Shown: positions 1-7,362, counted from the stretch's first letter. The stretch is 11,722 nt of DNA from Deltaproteobacteria bacterium (GCA_030594025.1 JAUVFY010000026.1:1-11722), one strand, 5' to 3'. A program made the numbers and translations. Notes: generated by a model not told the origin, from the letters alone.

Positions 1-498
1 CAGTTGTTTTTCCTCATATTCGCCTCTGTGGCGGTGGGTTCGGCGGTGGCCGTGGTCACGTTGAGAAACCCGGTCCACAGCGCCCTCGCGCTCATGGTCT
101 GCCTGCTGCAGGTGGCATGCCTTTTCGTGCTCCTGAGGTCTCCTTTTCTTGCCGTTGTGCAGATCTTCATATACGTCGGTGCCGTCATGGTGCTCTTTCT
201 TTTTGTGGTACTGGTGCTCGACATAAGGAAGATGGTGATGGAGACCTTCCCGTTGAGGAAGAAGGGTCTCGCTTTCTGGATAATAGTCGCCGTAGCACTC
301 GAGGTGGAGATCGTTATTTTCATGAGCCGCTTTAACGGCGTCCAGCTTACAGGGCCGGCTACCGAGACAAAGGTGGAGACAATCGGAAAGGTTCTCTTCA
401 CCAAGTACCTCTTCCCGTTTGAGGTGGTCTCGGTGATACTTCTCGTTGCGATGGTGGGGGCCATAGTTATGACTATGACGAAAGAGAGGCGCGGCTGA
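1..498 (+). CDS. nuoJ: NADH-quinone oxidoreductase subunit J (5' end cut by window)
   Basis: NuoJ is a small membrane subunit of complex I. It lies in the membrane arm between NuoH/NuoA and NuoK and helps carry the conformational and proton-wire signal from the quinone site to the antiporter subunits. The visible reading frame has about five hydrophobic helices. It carries the family hallmarks RNPVHSALAL near the N-terminus and YVGAVMVLFLFVVLVLD in TM3, the segment that switches between alpha and pi helix in known structures. The frame is open from base 1. A TTG at position 4 could be a start, but the family usually has a few more residues before this point, so the true start is probably just upstream of the window. 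The stop is at 496-498 and nuoK begins 1 nt later, indicating tight co-translation. Identity is secure; only the start is uncertain. Confidence 0.95.
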   Translation, partial: QLFFLIFASVAVGSAVAVVTLRNPVHSALALMVCLLQVACLFVLLRSPFLAVVQIFIYVGAVMVLFLFVVLVLDIRKMVMETFPLRKKGLAFWIIVAVALEVEIVIFMSRFNGVQLTGPATETKVETIGKVLFTKYLFPFEVVSVILLVAMVGAIVMTMTKERRG

Positions 499-499
499 G

Positions 500-802
500 A
501 TGGTACCATTGACCTGGTACATAGCCCTCAGCGCACTCCTTTTCATGGTGGGCGTTGGAGGGGTGCTTCTAAGGAGGAACATCATAATAGTGCTCATGTC
601 GGTGGAGCTTATCCTGAACTCCGTTAATATAAATTTCGTCGCCTTCTCCTACTATCTCCAGGACCTTACGGGACAGATATTCGCCATCTTCACGATAACC
701 GTTGCGGCGGCCGAGATTGCCGTCGCACTGGGGATACTCATAGCGCTGGTTCGGAACAGGAACATAATAAACGTGGATGAAATCGACACCATGAGGGGTT
801 AA
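500..802 (+). CDS. nuoK: NADH-quinone oxidoreductase subunit K
   Basis: NuoK is the MrpC-like three-helix subunit of complex I, joining NuoJ to the first antiporter subunit (NuoN). The 100-residue length is standard. The two intramembrane glutamates needed for proton transfer are present at the same numbers as in E. coli: Glu36 in SVELILNSVNINFVAF and Glu72 in AAAEIAVALGIL. The ATG lies 1 nt after the nuoJ stop, and a purine-rich GAGAGG about 10 nt upstream can serve as ribosome binding site. The next gene, nuoM, starts 3 nt after the stop. In the usual order nuoL would follow here, so the direct junction to nuoM is unusual. Nothing in the protein itself is odd. Confidence 0.97.
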   Translation: MVPLTWYIALSALLFMVGVGGVLLRRNIIIVLMSVELILNSVNINFVAFSYYLQDLTGQIFAIFTITVAAAEIAVALGILIALVRNRNIINVDEIDTMRG

Positions 803-805
803 GCG

Positions 806-2353
806 ATGAACGAGTTGCTTTTAAGCATACCGTTTTTAAGAGACCACATACTTACTGTGGTCATATTCCTTCCCCTCCTGGGCGCAGCACTGCTCTTCTT
901 CTTCTCCGACGAGGTGAAGATAAAGTGGTTCGCCCTCGCCGTCACTGTCGTGGACTTTATACTTGCCACTCCCCTTGTGTGCCGTTTCGACACGACCACT
1001 CATGCCTTCCAGTTCGTCGAGAGGTACGTGTGGATACCTTCATGGAATATCCATTACTACCTGGGGGTTGACGGGATAAGCGTGCTTTTCGTCTACCTCA
1101 CGACCCTTGTGGGCTGGGTATGCGTTCTTGCATCGTGGACGGCGATAGAGAGGAAATTAAAAGAGTTCATGATTACGCTCCTTGTCATACAGACGGCCAT
1201 GATTGGGGTCTTCTGCGCACTGGACTTCTTCCTCTTCTATCTTTTCTGGGAGGCCATGCTCATACCCATGTACCTCATTATCGGGGTCTGGGGAGGGGCC
1301 AACCGCATATACGCTGCCGTAAAGTTCTTCCTCTATACCCTTGCGGGAAGCATACTCATGCTCGTCGGTATCATAGCGTTGTATTTCGCCGCGGGCGGCA
1401 CCTTCGATATACCCGAGCTCATGGAGCACAGATACAGCTTTACCTTCCAGGCCTGGCTTTTCGTGGCGTTTTTCTTTGCCTTTGCCATAAAGGTCCCCAT
1501 GTTCCCGTTCCACACGTGGCTCCCAGACGCGCACGTCGAGGCACCCACGGCCGGAAGCATCATACTCGCCGCTATATTGCTCAAGATGGGTACATACGGT
1601 TTCCTGAGGTTCTCTCTACCCATGTTCCCCGATGCGTCCATTTACTTCTCACCCCATATAATAGTGCTGTCGATTATCGCCATTATCTACGGGGCCTTCC
1701 TGGCCCTTGCCCAGGAGGACATTAAAAAGCTCATCGCCTACTCGAGCGTGAGCCACATGGGTTTTATAACCCTGGGGCTGTTTATCTTTAACAAGAACGG
1801 GGTAGAGGGCGGGATCCTTCAGATGTTCAACCACGGGATTACCACGGGCGCACTGTTTCTTTGCGTGGGGATAATCTACGAGAGGACGCACTCGCGTCTT
1901 ATAAAGGACTACGGCTGGGGCGCGAAGCTCGTGCCCATCTATGTGCTTTTCCTTTTCATCTTTTCCATCGCATCGCTCGGGTTCCCGGGCACGAACGGCT
2001 TTATCGGGGAACTTCTAATACTCTTCGGGGCCTTTGAAAGCTTCAAGCCCTTTGTGGTGTTCCTCCTTGCGGGGATCGCCCTGGGGGCATTCTACATGCT
2101 GTGGATGTTCGGCAGGATGACCTTCGGCGCGGAAGTCGCACACGGCGAAGGCGACGAAGGGCATGACGACGGGGGGCATAAAATATGGGACATCAACCTT
2201 AGGGAGGCCATAGCGCTCATAGCATTTGTGGTGTTCGTATTCTGGGTAGGGTTCCAGCCCGGGCCGTTTCTGGAGATAATGCACGAGTCCGTGGATAACC
2301 TTTTAACGCAGGTCGCAGGCTCAACGGACGTGGCGATTGCGTCCATCAAGTAA
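806..2353 (+). CDS. nuoM: NADH-quinone oxidoreductase subunit M (antiporter-like)
   Basis: NuoM is one of the proton-pumping antiporter-like subunits of the complex I membrane arm. At 515 aa it has the usual length and about 14 helices. The full set of charged pump residues is visible: Glu149 in TM5 (YLFWEAMLIPMY), Lys229 in TM7 (FAIKVPMFPFHTWLPDAHVE), Lys260 in TM8 (AAILLKMGTYGF) and Glu402 in TM12 (NGFIGELLILFG). A glutamate rather than lysine in TM12 is the NuoM signature (E. coli Glu407) and separates it from NuoL and NuoN. A loop at about residues 446-458 is rich in His, Asp, Glu and Gly. The ATG at 806 is preceded by GAGGGG at 793-798 inside the end of nuoK. Downstream, an A-rich 45-nt spacer separates it from nuoN. 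Confidence 0.96.
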   Translation: MNELLLSIPFLRDHILTVVIFLPLLGAALLFFFSDEVKIKWFALAVTVVDFILATPLVCRFDTTTHAFQFVERYVWIPSWNIHYYLGVDGISVLFVYLTTLVGWVCVLASWTAIERKLKEFMITLLVIQTAMIGVFCALDFFLFYLFWEAMLIPMYLIIGVWGGANRIYAAVKFFLYTLAGSILMLVGIIALYFAAGGTFDIPELMEHRYSFTFQAWLFVAFFFAFAIKVPMFPFHTWLPDAHVEAPTAGSIILAAILLKMGTYGFLRFSLPMFPDASIYFSPHIIVLSIIAIIYGAFLALAQEDIKKLIAYSSVSHMGFITLGLFIFNKNGVEGGILQMFNHGITTGALFLCVGIIYERTHSRLIKDYGWGAKLVPIYVLFLFIFSIASLGFPGTNGFIGELLILFGAFESFKPFVVFLLAGIALGAFYMLWMFGRMTFGAEVAHGEGDEGHDDGGHKIWDINLREAIALIAFVVFVFWVGFQPGPFLEIMHESVDNLLTQVAGSTDVAIASIK

Positions 2354-2388
2354 AAAAGTAAAAAAGTAAAAATAAGTAAAAGAAAGTA
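2348..2388 (+). repeat. A-rich AAGTA repeat between nuoM and nuoN
   Basis: Five copies of AAGTA begin at 2348, 2356, 2364, 2374 and 2384 (spacing 8, 8, 10, 10 nt), separated by A-runs. The first copy overlaps the last codon and stop of nuoM; the array fills most of the 45-nt gap to nuoN and contains no C. It contrasts sharply with the GC-rich flanks. It probably arose by replication slippage. It may leave the nuoN start region unstructured, since no strong Shine-Dalgarno sequence other than weak GTAAGAAG is seen before that ATG. Confidence 0.7.
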
Positions 2389-2398
2389 AGAAGAAAAA

Positions 2399-3844
2399 AT
2401 GATCTTTTCATTGAAGGACATAGTGGCGATACTGCCGGAGATTACAATCGTAGCAGGGGCGTGTGTGCTGCTTCTGGCGGCCCTTCTTATCCCGAAGGGT
2501 GAGAGAAAGGACGTCATCGCCTACTTCGCGATAGGCTTTGTCGCCCTTGCGGCGATCGATACCTTGATCATAAGCGGCATGGAAAAGACGACCGTCCTCG
2601 GCGGGATGTTCGTCCTCGACGGCTACGCTTGCTTCTTCAAGTTCGTATTTTACATCGGAACCATACTTTCCATTCTTCTTTCCCTCAATTATGTGGACGA
2701 GGAGAAGATAAACGTCGAGGAATACTACATATTGATGCTCTTCAGCTTGAGCGGGATGATGGTCATCGCCTCGGGCGCGAATCTTTTGACAATATACCTC
2801 GGACTCGAGCTCATGAGCCTTCCCGTGTACGTGCTCGTGGGGTTCCTCCAGAGGGATATAAGGAGTAACGAGGCGTCCATGAAGTATATCGTGCTCGGGG
2901 CCTTTTCCTCCGGGATACTGCTTTTCGGGATATCGCTCATCTACGGCCTTACCGGCACTACCCAGCTCGTAGGCATTGCCGAGGCCCTAACCGACGCTAC
3001 AGTCCACGTCCCTGTATTTGCACTCGCCGTTATAATGCTTGTCGCGGGGTTCGGCTTCAAGATAGCCGGCGTACCCTTCCACATGTGGGCCCCGGACGCC
3101 TACGAGGGGGCGCCAACGCCCATAACGGGCTTTATGTCGGTGGCGGTCAAGGCGGCGGCCTTTGCCGCTTTGCTGAGGGTCTTCATAGAGGGGCTTTCCA
3201 CTGTCCAGGCGGATTGGCAGCTCGTCGTGGCCCTTGTAAGCGTTGCGAGCCTCGTCGTGGGTAACGTGGTTGCCATAGCCCAGTCCAATATAAAGAGGAT
3301 GCTCGCTTACTCGAGCGTTGGGCACGCGGGCTACGCCCTTTTAGGACTCGTCGCCGGCACGGCCGAGGGTGTGTCCGGGGTGATGTTCTACATGCTCACC
3401 TATACCTTTATGAACCTCGGGGCCTTCGGGGTGGTTATAACCATGAGGAAGGGAAGCCAGATGGGTGAGAATATAGAGGACTACGCCGGGCTCGCAAAGA
3501 CAAACAGGGCCCTTGCGTTAGCGATGCTCATATTCCTCTTCTCACTTGCGGGCATTCCTCCGACGGCCGGCTTCGTGGCCAAGTTCTACATATTCATGGC
3601 CCTCATTCACCAGGGTATGATACCCCTGGCCGTCATAGCAGTGCTCATGAGCGCCGTTGCGGCCTACTACTATGCAAGGATTGTTATGATTATGTACATG
3701 AGGGAGCCCGCCGGCGAGTTCGAGCTGGCCAGGTCCAGGGGGCTCGTTTATGCGCTCGTGTTGGCGGTTATCGCCGTGATTTTAATGGGAGTATACCCAA
3801 CTTACTTCATAGAACTGGCCCAGAGGGCGACTTTTATAATGTAG
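2399..3844 (+). CDS. nuoN: NADH-quinone oxidoreductase subunit N (antiporter-like)
   Basis: NuoN is the antiporter-like subunit closest to NuoK in the complex I membrane arm and pumps one proton per cycle in current models. The protein is 481 aa with about 14 helices, normal for the family. Key residues are in place: Glu137 in TM5 (YLGLELMSLPVYVLVGF), Lys221 in TM7 (FGFKIAGVPFHMWAPDAYEG), Lys251 in TM8 (SVAVKAAAFAALLR) and Lys395 in TM12 (AGFVAKFYIFMA). HMWAPDAYEGAPTP is typical of NuoN rather than NuoM or NuoL. The ATG follows an A-rich spacer after nuoM. The stop TAG (3842-3844) is 7 nt before the next gene. In a standard nuo operon this would be the last antiporter gene; here three more related genes follow without a break. 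Confidence 0.96.
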   Translation: MIFSLKDIVAILPEITIVAGACVLLLAALLIPKGERKDVIAYFAIGFVALAAIDTLIISGMEKTTVLGGMFVLDGYACFFKFVFYIGTILSILLSLNYVDEEKINVEEYYILMLFSLSGMMVIASGANLLTIYLGLELMSLPVYVLVGFLQRDIRSNEASMKYIVLGAFSSGILLFGISLIYGLTGTTQLVGIAEALTDATVHVPVFALAVIMLVAGFGFKIAGVPFHMWAPDAYEGAPTPITGFMSVAVKAAAFAALLRVFIEGLSTVQADWQLVVALVSVASLVVGNVVAIAQSNIKRMLAYSSVGHAGYALLGLVAGTAEGVSGVMFYMLTYTFMNLGAFGVVITMRKGSQMGENIEDYAGLAKTNRALALAMLIFLFSLAGIPPTAGFVAKFYIFMALIHQGMIPLAVIAVLMSAVAAYYYARIVMIMYMREPAGEFELARSRGLVYALVLAVIAVILMGVYPTYFIELAQRATFIM

Positions 3845-3851
3845 ACGAGTT

Positions 3852-5318
3852 GTGGAAACCATAGAATCCATAAGGCCTTTTCTCGCGGTTCTGGTCTCGG
3901 CAGTAGCCGTGGGGCTCATTGTGGCCTCGAGGAAAAAGCCCAACCTTAGGGAGGGCTGGAGCTTCGTTGCGGCGGGGATAAAGTTCCTGCTCGTTATAAG
4001 CATGGTCCCGGCTATCCTTTCGGGCCAGATAATCGAGTACACGGTATTTACCGTGCTCCCGGGCATAGAGCTCAAGTTCAGGGTTGACCCCCTGGGGCTC
4101 CTTTTCGCCATCACTGCCTCTTTCCTCTGGATAATCACAACGGTCTATAACATAGGCTACATGAGGTCTTTGAACGAGCACGCCCAGACCCGGTACTTCT
4201 CCTGTTTCGCCATCGCACTCTCTGCGGCCATCGGGGTGGCCTTCTCCGCGAACCTTTTCACGCTTTATCTTTTCTACGAGGTGCTGAGTATCTTCACCTA
4301 CCCCCTTGTGGCCCACCACGAGGACGATGAGGCGTGGGAGGGGGGCAAGAAGTACCTCGTATATCTAATGGGATTTTCTAAGACCTGCCTGCTCGGTGCG
4401 GTGGTTCTGACGTACATGATTACCGGCACGCTGGACTTCCAGGAAGGCGGCATATTCACCGCTGATATGCCGGCCATGCTCGTAACCCTTACCTACATAC
4501 TCTTCATCGCCGGGTTTGCAAAGGCGGCTATCATGCCTTTCCATAACTGGTTGCCTTCGGCCATGGTCGCTCCCACGCCGGTGAGCGGCCTATTACATGC
4601 CGTTGCTGTCGTGAAGGTGGGGGTATTTTCCGTTGTAAGGATAATGCTGAGTGTGTTCGGGGTGGACACCCTCGATGCCTTCAACCTTGGAATCCCCACG
4701 GCGTTTTTCGTATCCTTCACGATTATAATGGCCTCTATTATCGCCCTTACAAAGGACGACCTGAAGGCCCGGCTCGCCTATTCCACCGTGAGCCAGCTCT
4801 CGTACGTTATACTGGGGGTGGCGCTCCTTACCCCCAGCGGTATACTCGGCGGGGTACTGCATATAACGAACCACGCGTTCTCCAAGATAACGCTCTTTTT
4901 CTGCGCCGGGTCCATATTCATCGCCTCGGGATTCAAGAAGATAAGCCAGCTCGACGGCATAGGCAGGAAGATGCCCTTCACCATGGCCGCCTTTACCATA
5001 GGTGCGTTTTCCATGATAGGAGTGCCGGCGGCTGCCGGCTTTACGAGCAAGTGGTACATGGCCTTAGGCTCTCTCGAGGCGAATGAATCGGGTATACTTT
5101 TTATCCTCCTTTTGAGCACAGTACTTAACGCGGCATACTTCCTGCCCATAGTTTTCAGGGCATTTTTCAAGGAGCTTCCCGCAGGTGAACACTATCAGAA
5201 TATCAAGGAGGCCCCCGGTTTTGTAATCGTGCCGATTATGATTGCGGCGATTATATCTATCATAATCGGCATATATCCTGACTACTTTGTAAGCATTATC
5301 GAGCGGATAACAGGATGA
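3852..5318 (+). CDS. MrpD-like proton-conducting antiporter subunit, probable extra complex I pump module
   Basis: This 488-aa protein of about 14 helices belongs to the NuoL/M/N-MrpA/D antiporter family (Proton_antipo_M type) and most resembles MrpD. All four pump residues are present: Glu143 in TM5 (LYLFYEVLSIFTYPLV), Lys224 in TM7 (GFAKAAIMPFHNWLPSAM), Lys255 in TM8 (LLHAVAVVKVGVFSVVR) and Lys400 in TM12 (AGFTSKWYMALG). It ends soon after the last helix, with no NuoL-type lateral helix. None of the small Mrp genes (B, C, E, F, G) is nearby, so it is not part of a normal Mrp antiporter. It is embedded in the nuo operon: 7 nt after nuoN, with its stop overlapping the next ATG by 4 nt. The start is GTG at 3852, chosen because no ATG lies near and the protein then has a family-like N-terminus; no strong ribosome binding site is seen. 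I infer that it is a fourth pump subunit in complex I. A separate cation/proton antiporter role remains possible. Confidence 0.85.
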   Translation: METIESIRPFLAVLVSAVAVGLIVASRKKPNLREGWSFVAAGIKFLLVISMVPAILSGQIIEYTVFTVLPGIELKFRVDPLGLLFAITASFLWIITTVYNIGYMRSLNEHAQTRYFSCFAIALSAAIGVAFSANLFTLYLFYEVLSIFTYPLVAHHEDDEAWEGGKKYLVYLMGFSKTCLLGAVVLTYMITGTLDFQEGGIFTADMPAMLVTLTYILFIAGFAKAAIMPFHNWLPSAMVAPTPVSGLLHAVAVVKVGVFSVVRIMLSVFGVDTLDAFNLGIPTAFFVSFTIIMASIIALTKDDLKARLAYSTVSQLSYVILGVALLTPSGILGGVLHITNHAFSKITLFFCAGSIFIASGFKKISQLDGIGRKMPFTMAAFTIGAFSMIGVPAAAGFTSKWYMALGSLEANESGILFILLLSTVLNAAYFLPIVFRAFFKELPAGEHYQNIKEAPGFVIVPIMIAAIISIIIGIYPDYFVSIIERITG

Positions 5319-5563
5319 ATTTTTTAGAGAAGATATTCGAATACCCGCATAGAGTTAAGATTCTCAAGGGGATCATTTATGCGGTCATGGTGGTTCTGGT
5401 CATCCTGGACTTTTTTATCCACAGGCACCATGAATTCTTCTTCTGGGATAAAATCCCGGGCTTCAGCTCTGTTTACGGGTTCATCTCCTGCGTTCTTATT
5501 ATCGTCGTATCCAAGGTTCTCGGCAAGTGGTGGCTACAAAAGGGGGAGGATTACTATGATTAG
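5315..5563 (+). CDS. Small two-helix membrane protein of unknown function, antiporter-associated
   Basis: An 82-aa protein with two predicted membrane helices (about residues 18-36 and 53-71). They are joined by a loop rich in His and aromatics (HRHHEFFFWDKIPGF, 36-50), and the protein ends in the acidic tail GEDYYD. Its ATG overlaps the stop of the MrpD-like gene (ATGA at 5315-5318), so the two are very likely translationally coupled. The next gene begins 44 nt later. I do not recognise an assigned function or named family. From memory, similar short proteins with a WDxIPGF...YGF pattern occur beside antiporter genes of this type in other bacteria, but I cannot confirm that here. Its size and position suggest a small accessory or assembly subunit sitting between the two novel antiporter-like subunits. 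Confidence 0.85.
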   Translation: MNFLEKIFEYPHRVKILKGIIYAVMVVLVILDFFIHRHHEFFFWDKIPGFSSVYGFISCVLIIVVSKVLGKWWLQKGEDYYD

Positions 5564-5607
5564 GGTTAAAGGCTGCAGGGGTTTACCTGTAAAAGCGGAG
5601 GAAAGAA

Positions 5608-7362
5608 ATGCCTGACTGGGTACATCCAGCCGCCATACTCATACTGGGCTCCGTTCTTGTCCCGTTTTTTAAAGGAAGGGTGAAGAAGGTCTATCTCCTT
5701 GTCCTTCCGGCCCTGGCGTTTTTAAGCGTCCTCACTATGAGCGAGGGTACTTACGGGGTTTACCATTTTTTGGGCCAGGAGATAACCTTCGGCCGTGTGG
5801 ACAAACTGAGCCTTGCCTTCGCCTATATCTTTACCATCGTCTCTTTTATAGGGATGTGCTACGGGCTCCATGTTAGAGAAGACGGGCATCACATAGCGAG
5901 TCTTGTCTATGCAGGGAGCGCCATGGGCGTGGTCTTTGCCGGTGATTTTCTGACCCTTCTTGTATTCTGGGAATTCCTTGCCTTCTCGTCGGTGTTTTTG
6001 ATTCTTTACAGGCGCACACGGGCTGCCAATAACGCGGCCTTCCGTTATATCCTGGTCCATGCCTTCAGCGGCGTATGTCTTATGGGTGGTATCTTCCTGC
6101 AGTATACCCAGACGCACAGTCTTGCCTTCAACCTTGTGGATTTAAGTGGGCTCGCAGGGGGCTTAATCATCACATCCTTCATAATTAACGCCGCCGTGCC
6201 GCCTCTCGGCGCATGGCTTCCTGACGCCTACCCGGAGGCCACGGTTACCGGGGCGGTTTTTATGACGGCCTTTACCACGAAGAGTGCTGTATATGTCCTT
6301 GCCAGGGGTTTCGCCGGGGCGGAGATACTTATCTGGCTGGGCACTATTATGGCCGTCTACGGTGTCGTGTACGCGGTCCTTGAAAACGACACAAGAAGGC
6401 TTCTTGCCTATCATATTGTAAGCCAGGTGGGTTACATGGTGGCAGCCGTGGGTATAGGCACCGAGATGGCTGTAAACGGCGCCACGGCCCATGCGTTCGC
6501 TCATATACTATATAAGGCGCTTCTTTTCATGGGTGCGGGCTCGGTCCTGTATATGACGGGCAGGAGCAAGCTCACAGAGCTCGGAGGGGTCTACAAGACC
6601 ATGCCCATCACCTTTATGCTTTATATGGTGGGCGGGTTTGCAATATCCTCGGTACCCCTTTTCAGCGGATTTGTGAGCAAATCCATAGTGGTATCGGCCG
6701 CTGCAGAAAGCCATCTGCCCTGGGTCTGGCTCTTCCTTACCCTGGCCTCAGCAGGTACCTTCCTCCATACAGGGTTGAAATTGCCGTATTTCATGTTCAT
6801 GGCAAAGGATGCGGGTATTAAGGCCAAGGAGCCCCCCACCAATATGCTCGTAGGGATGGGTCTTGCGGCATTCCTGTGCATATTTATCGGTGTCTATCCC
6901 AAGTTCCTCTATAATCTTCTCCCATACGCGATAGACTACAGGCCTTATACCCCTGAGCACGTGGTATGGACCCTGGAGATACTGCTTTTGACCTGGCTCG
7001 GCTTTTATATCTATATAAAGAAGCTCGGCGGGGAGTCCACGATAAGCCTTGACACTGACTGGTTCTACCGCAAGGGGGCCAGGCACTTTATGTGGGTCGC
7101 CGACAGGGCAATTGCCGCCGCCGATACCGTTGTGGGTGAGGGCTACAAAACGGTCGTTCTCGCTTCGAGCATACGGACAGCTTCAGGCAGCCTCAAGTTC
7201 GACCTCGGCATAATCGACGGCATGGTAAACGGCGTGGCCAGTACCGTTCTGAACCTTTCTTCCCGCATGCGCAGGGTCCAGACCGGGCAGCTGCAGCACT
7301 ACGCGGTCGCCATCATGATAGGGCTCTTTGTGCTTCTTAACGTCGTCTTTTTCCTGTTATAA
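5608..7362 (+). CDS. NuoL/MrpD-type antiporter subunit with extended NuoL-like lateral helix
   Basis: A 584-aa antiporter-family protein with about 14 core helices, followed by a long C-terminal segment and a last membrane helix (565-584). The tail matches the NuoL piston or lateral helix: DWFY near 484-487, IDGMVNGVA at 536-544, RRVQTGQLQHYA at 555-566, then the terminal helix. This makes it the best candidate for the distal, NuoL-like subunit that clamps the membrane arm. Between DWFY and IDG the segment is about 25 residues longer than in ordinary NuoL. Pump residues seen are Glu122 (VFWEFLAFSSVF), Lys225 (AFTTKSAVYVLAR) and Lys358 (SGFVSKSIVVSA). The TM7 lysine is replaced by Asn194 (FIINAAVPPLGAWLPDAY), and the following FH-type histidine is Gly201. 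The ATG at 5608 is preceded by a good ribosome binding site (CGGAGG, 5596-5601). Automatic annotation may call it Na+/H+ antiporter subunit D or NuoL. It is the last gene of the nuo unit. Confidence 0.88.
   Translation: MPDWVHPAAILILGSVLVPFFKGRVKKVYLLVLPALAFLSVLTMSEGTYGVYHFLGQEITFGRVDKLSLAFAYIFTIVSFIGMCYGLHVREDGHHIASLVYAGSAMGVVFAGDFLTLLVFWEFLAFSSVFLILYRRTRAANNAAFRYILVHAFSGVCLMGGIFLQYTQTHSLAFNLVDLSGLAGGLIITSFIINAAVPPLGAWLPDAYPEATVTGAVFMTAFTTKSAVYVLARGFAGAEILIWLGTIMAVYGVVYAVLENDTRRLLAYHIVSQVGYMVAAVGIGTEMAVNGATAHAFAHILYKALLFMGAGSVLYMTGRSKLTELGGVYKTMPITFMLYMVGGFAISSVPLFSGFVSKSIVVSAAAESHLPWVWLFLTLASAGTFLHTGLKLPYFMFMAKDAGIKAKEPPTNMLVGMGLAAFLCIFIGVYPKFLYNLLPYAIDYRPYTPEHVVWTLEILLLTWLGFYIYIKKLGGESTISLDTDWFYRKGARHFMWVADRAIAAADTVVGEGYKTVVLASSIRTASGSLKFDLGIIDGMVNGVASTVLNLSSRMRRVQTGQLQHYAVAIMIGLFVLLNVVFFLL

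Noticed and set aside
4..6. TTG as the real nuoJ start
   Set aside because: The frame is open to base 1 and NuoJ usually has a few more residues before this point; the gene is treated as partial.
1120..1725. Open frame of 201 codons on the plus strand inside nuoM
   Set aside because: Out-of-frame shadow of nuoM, rich in His, Arg and Pro, with no ribosome binding site or domain.
3834..4319. Minus-strand open frames of 118-161 codons opposite the MrpD-like gene
   Set aside because: They overlap a well-supported coding gene, have implausible composition and no motif.
5379..5615. Second open frame overlapping the 82-aa membrane protein
   Set aside because: Shadow in another frame, rich in Ser, Trp and Arg; the chosen frame has coherent helices and an ATGA overlap with the upstream gene.
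3852..7362. A standard Mrp Na+/H+ antiporter operon
   Set aside because: No MrpB, C, E, F or G genes are present, and the last gene carries a NuoL-type tail instead of the MrpA extension.
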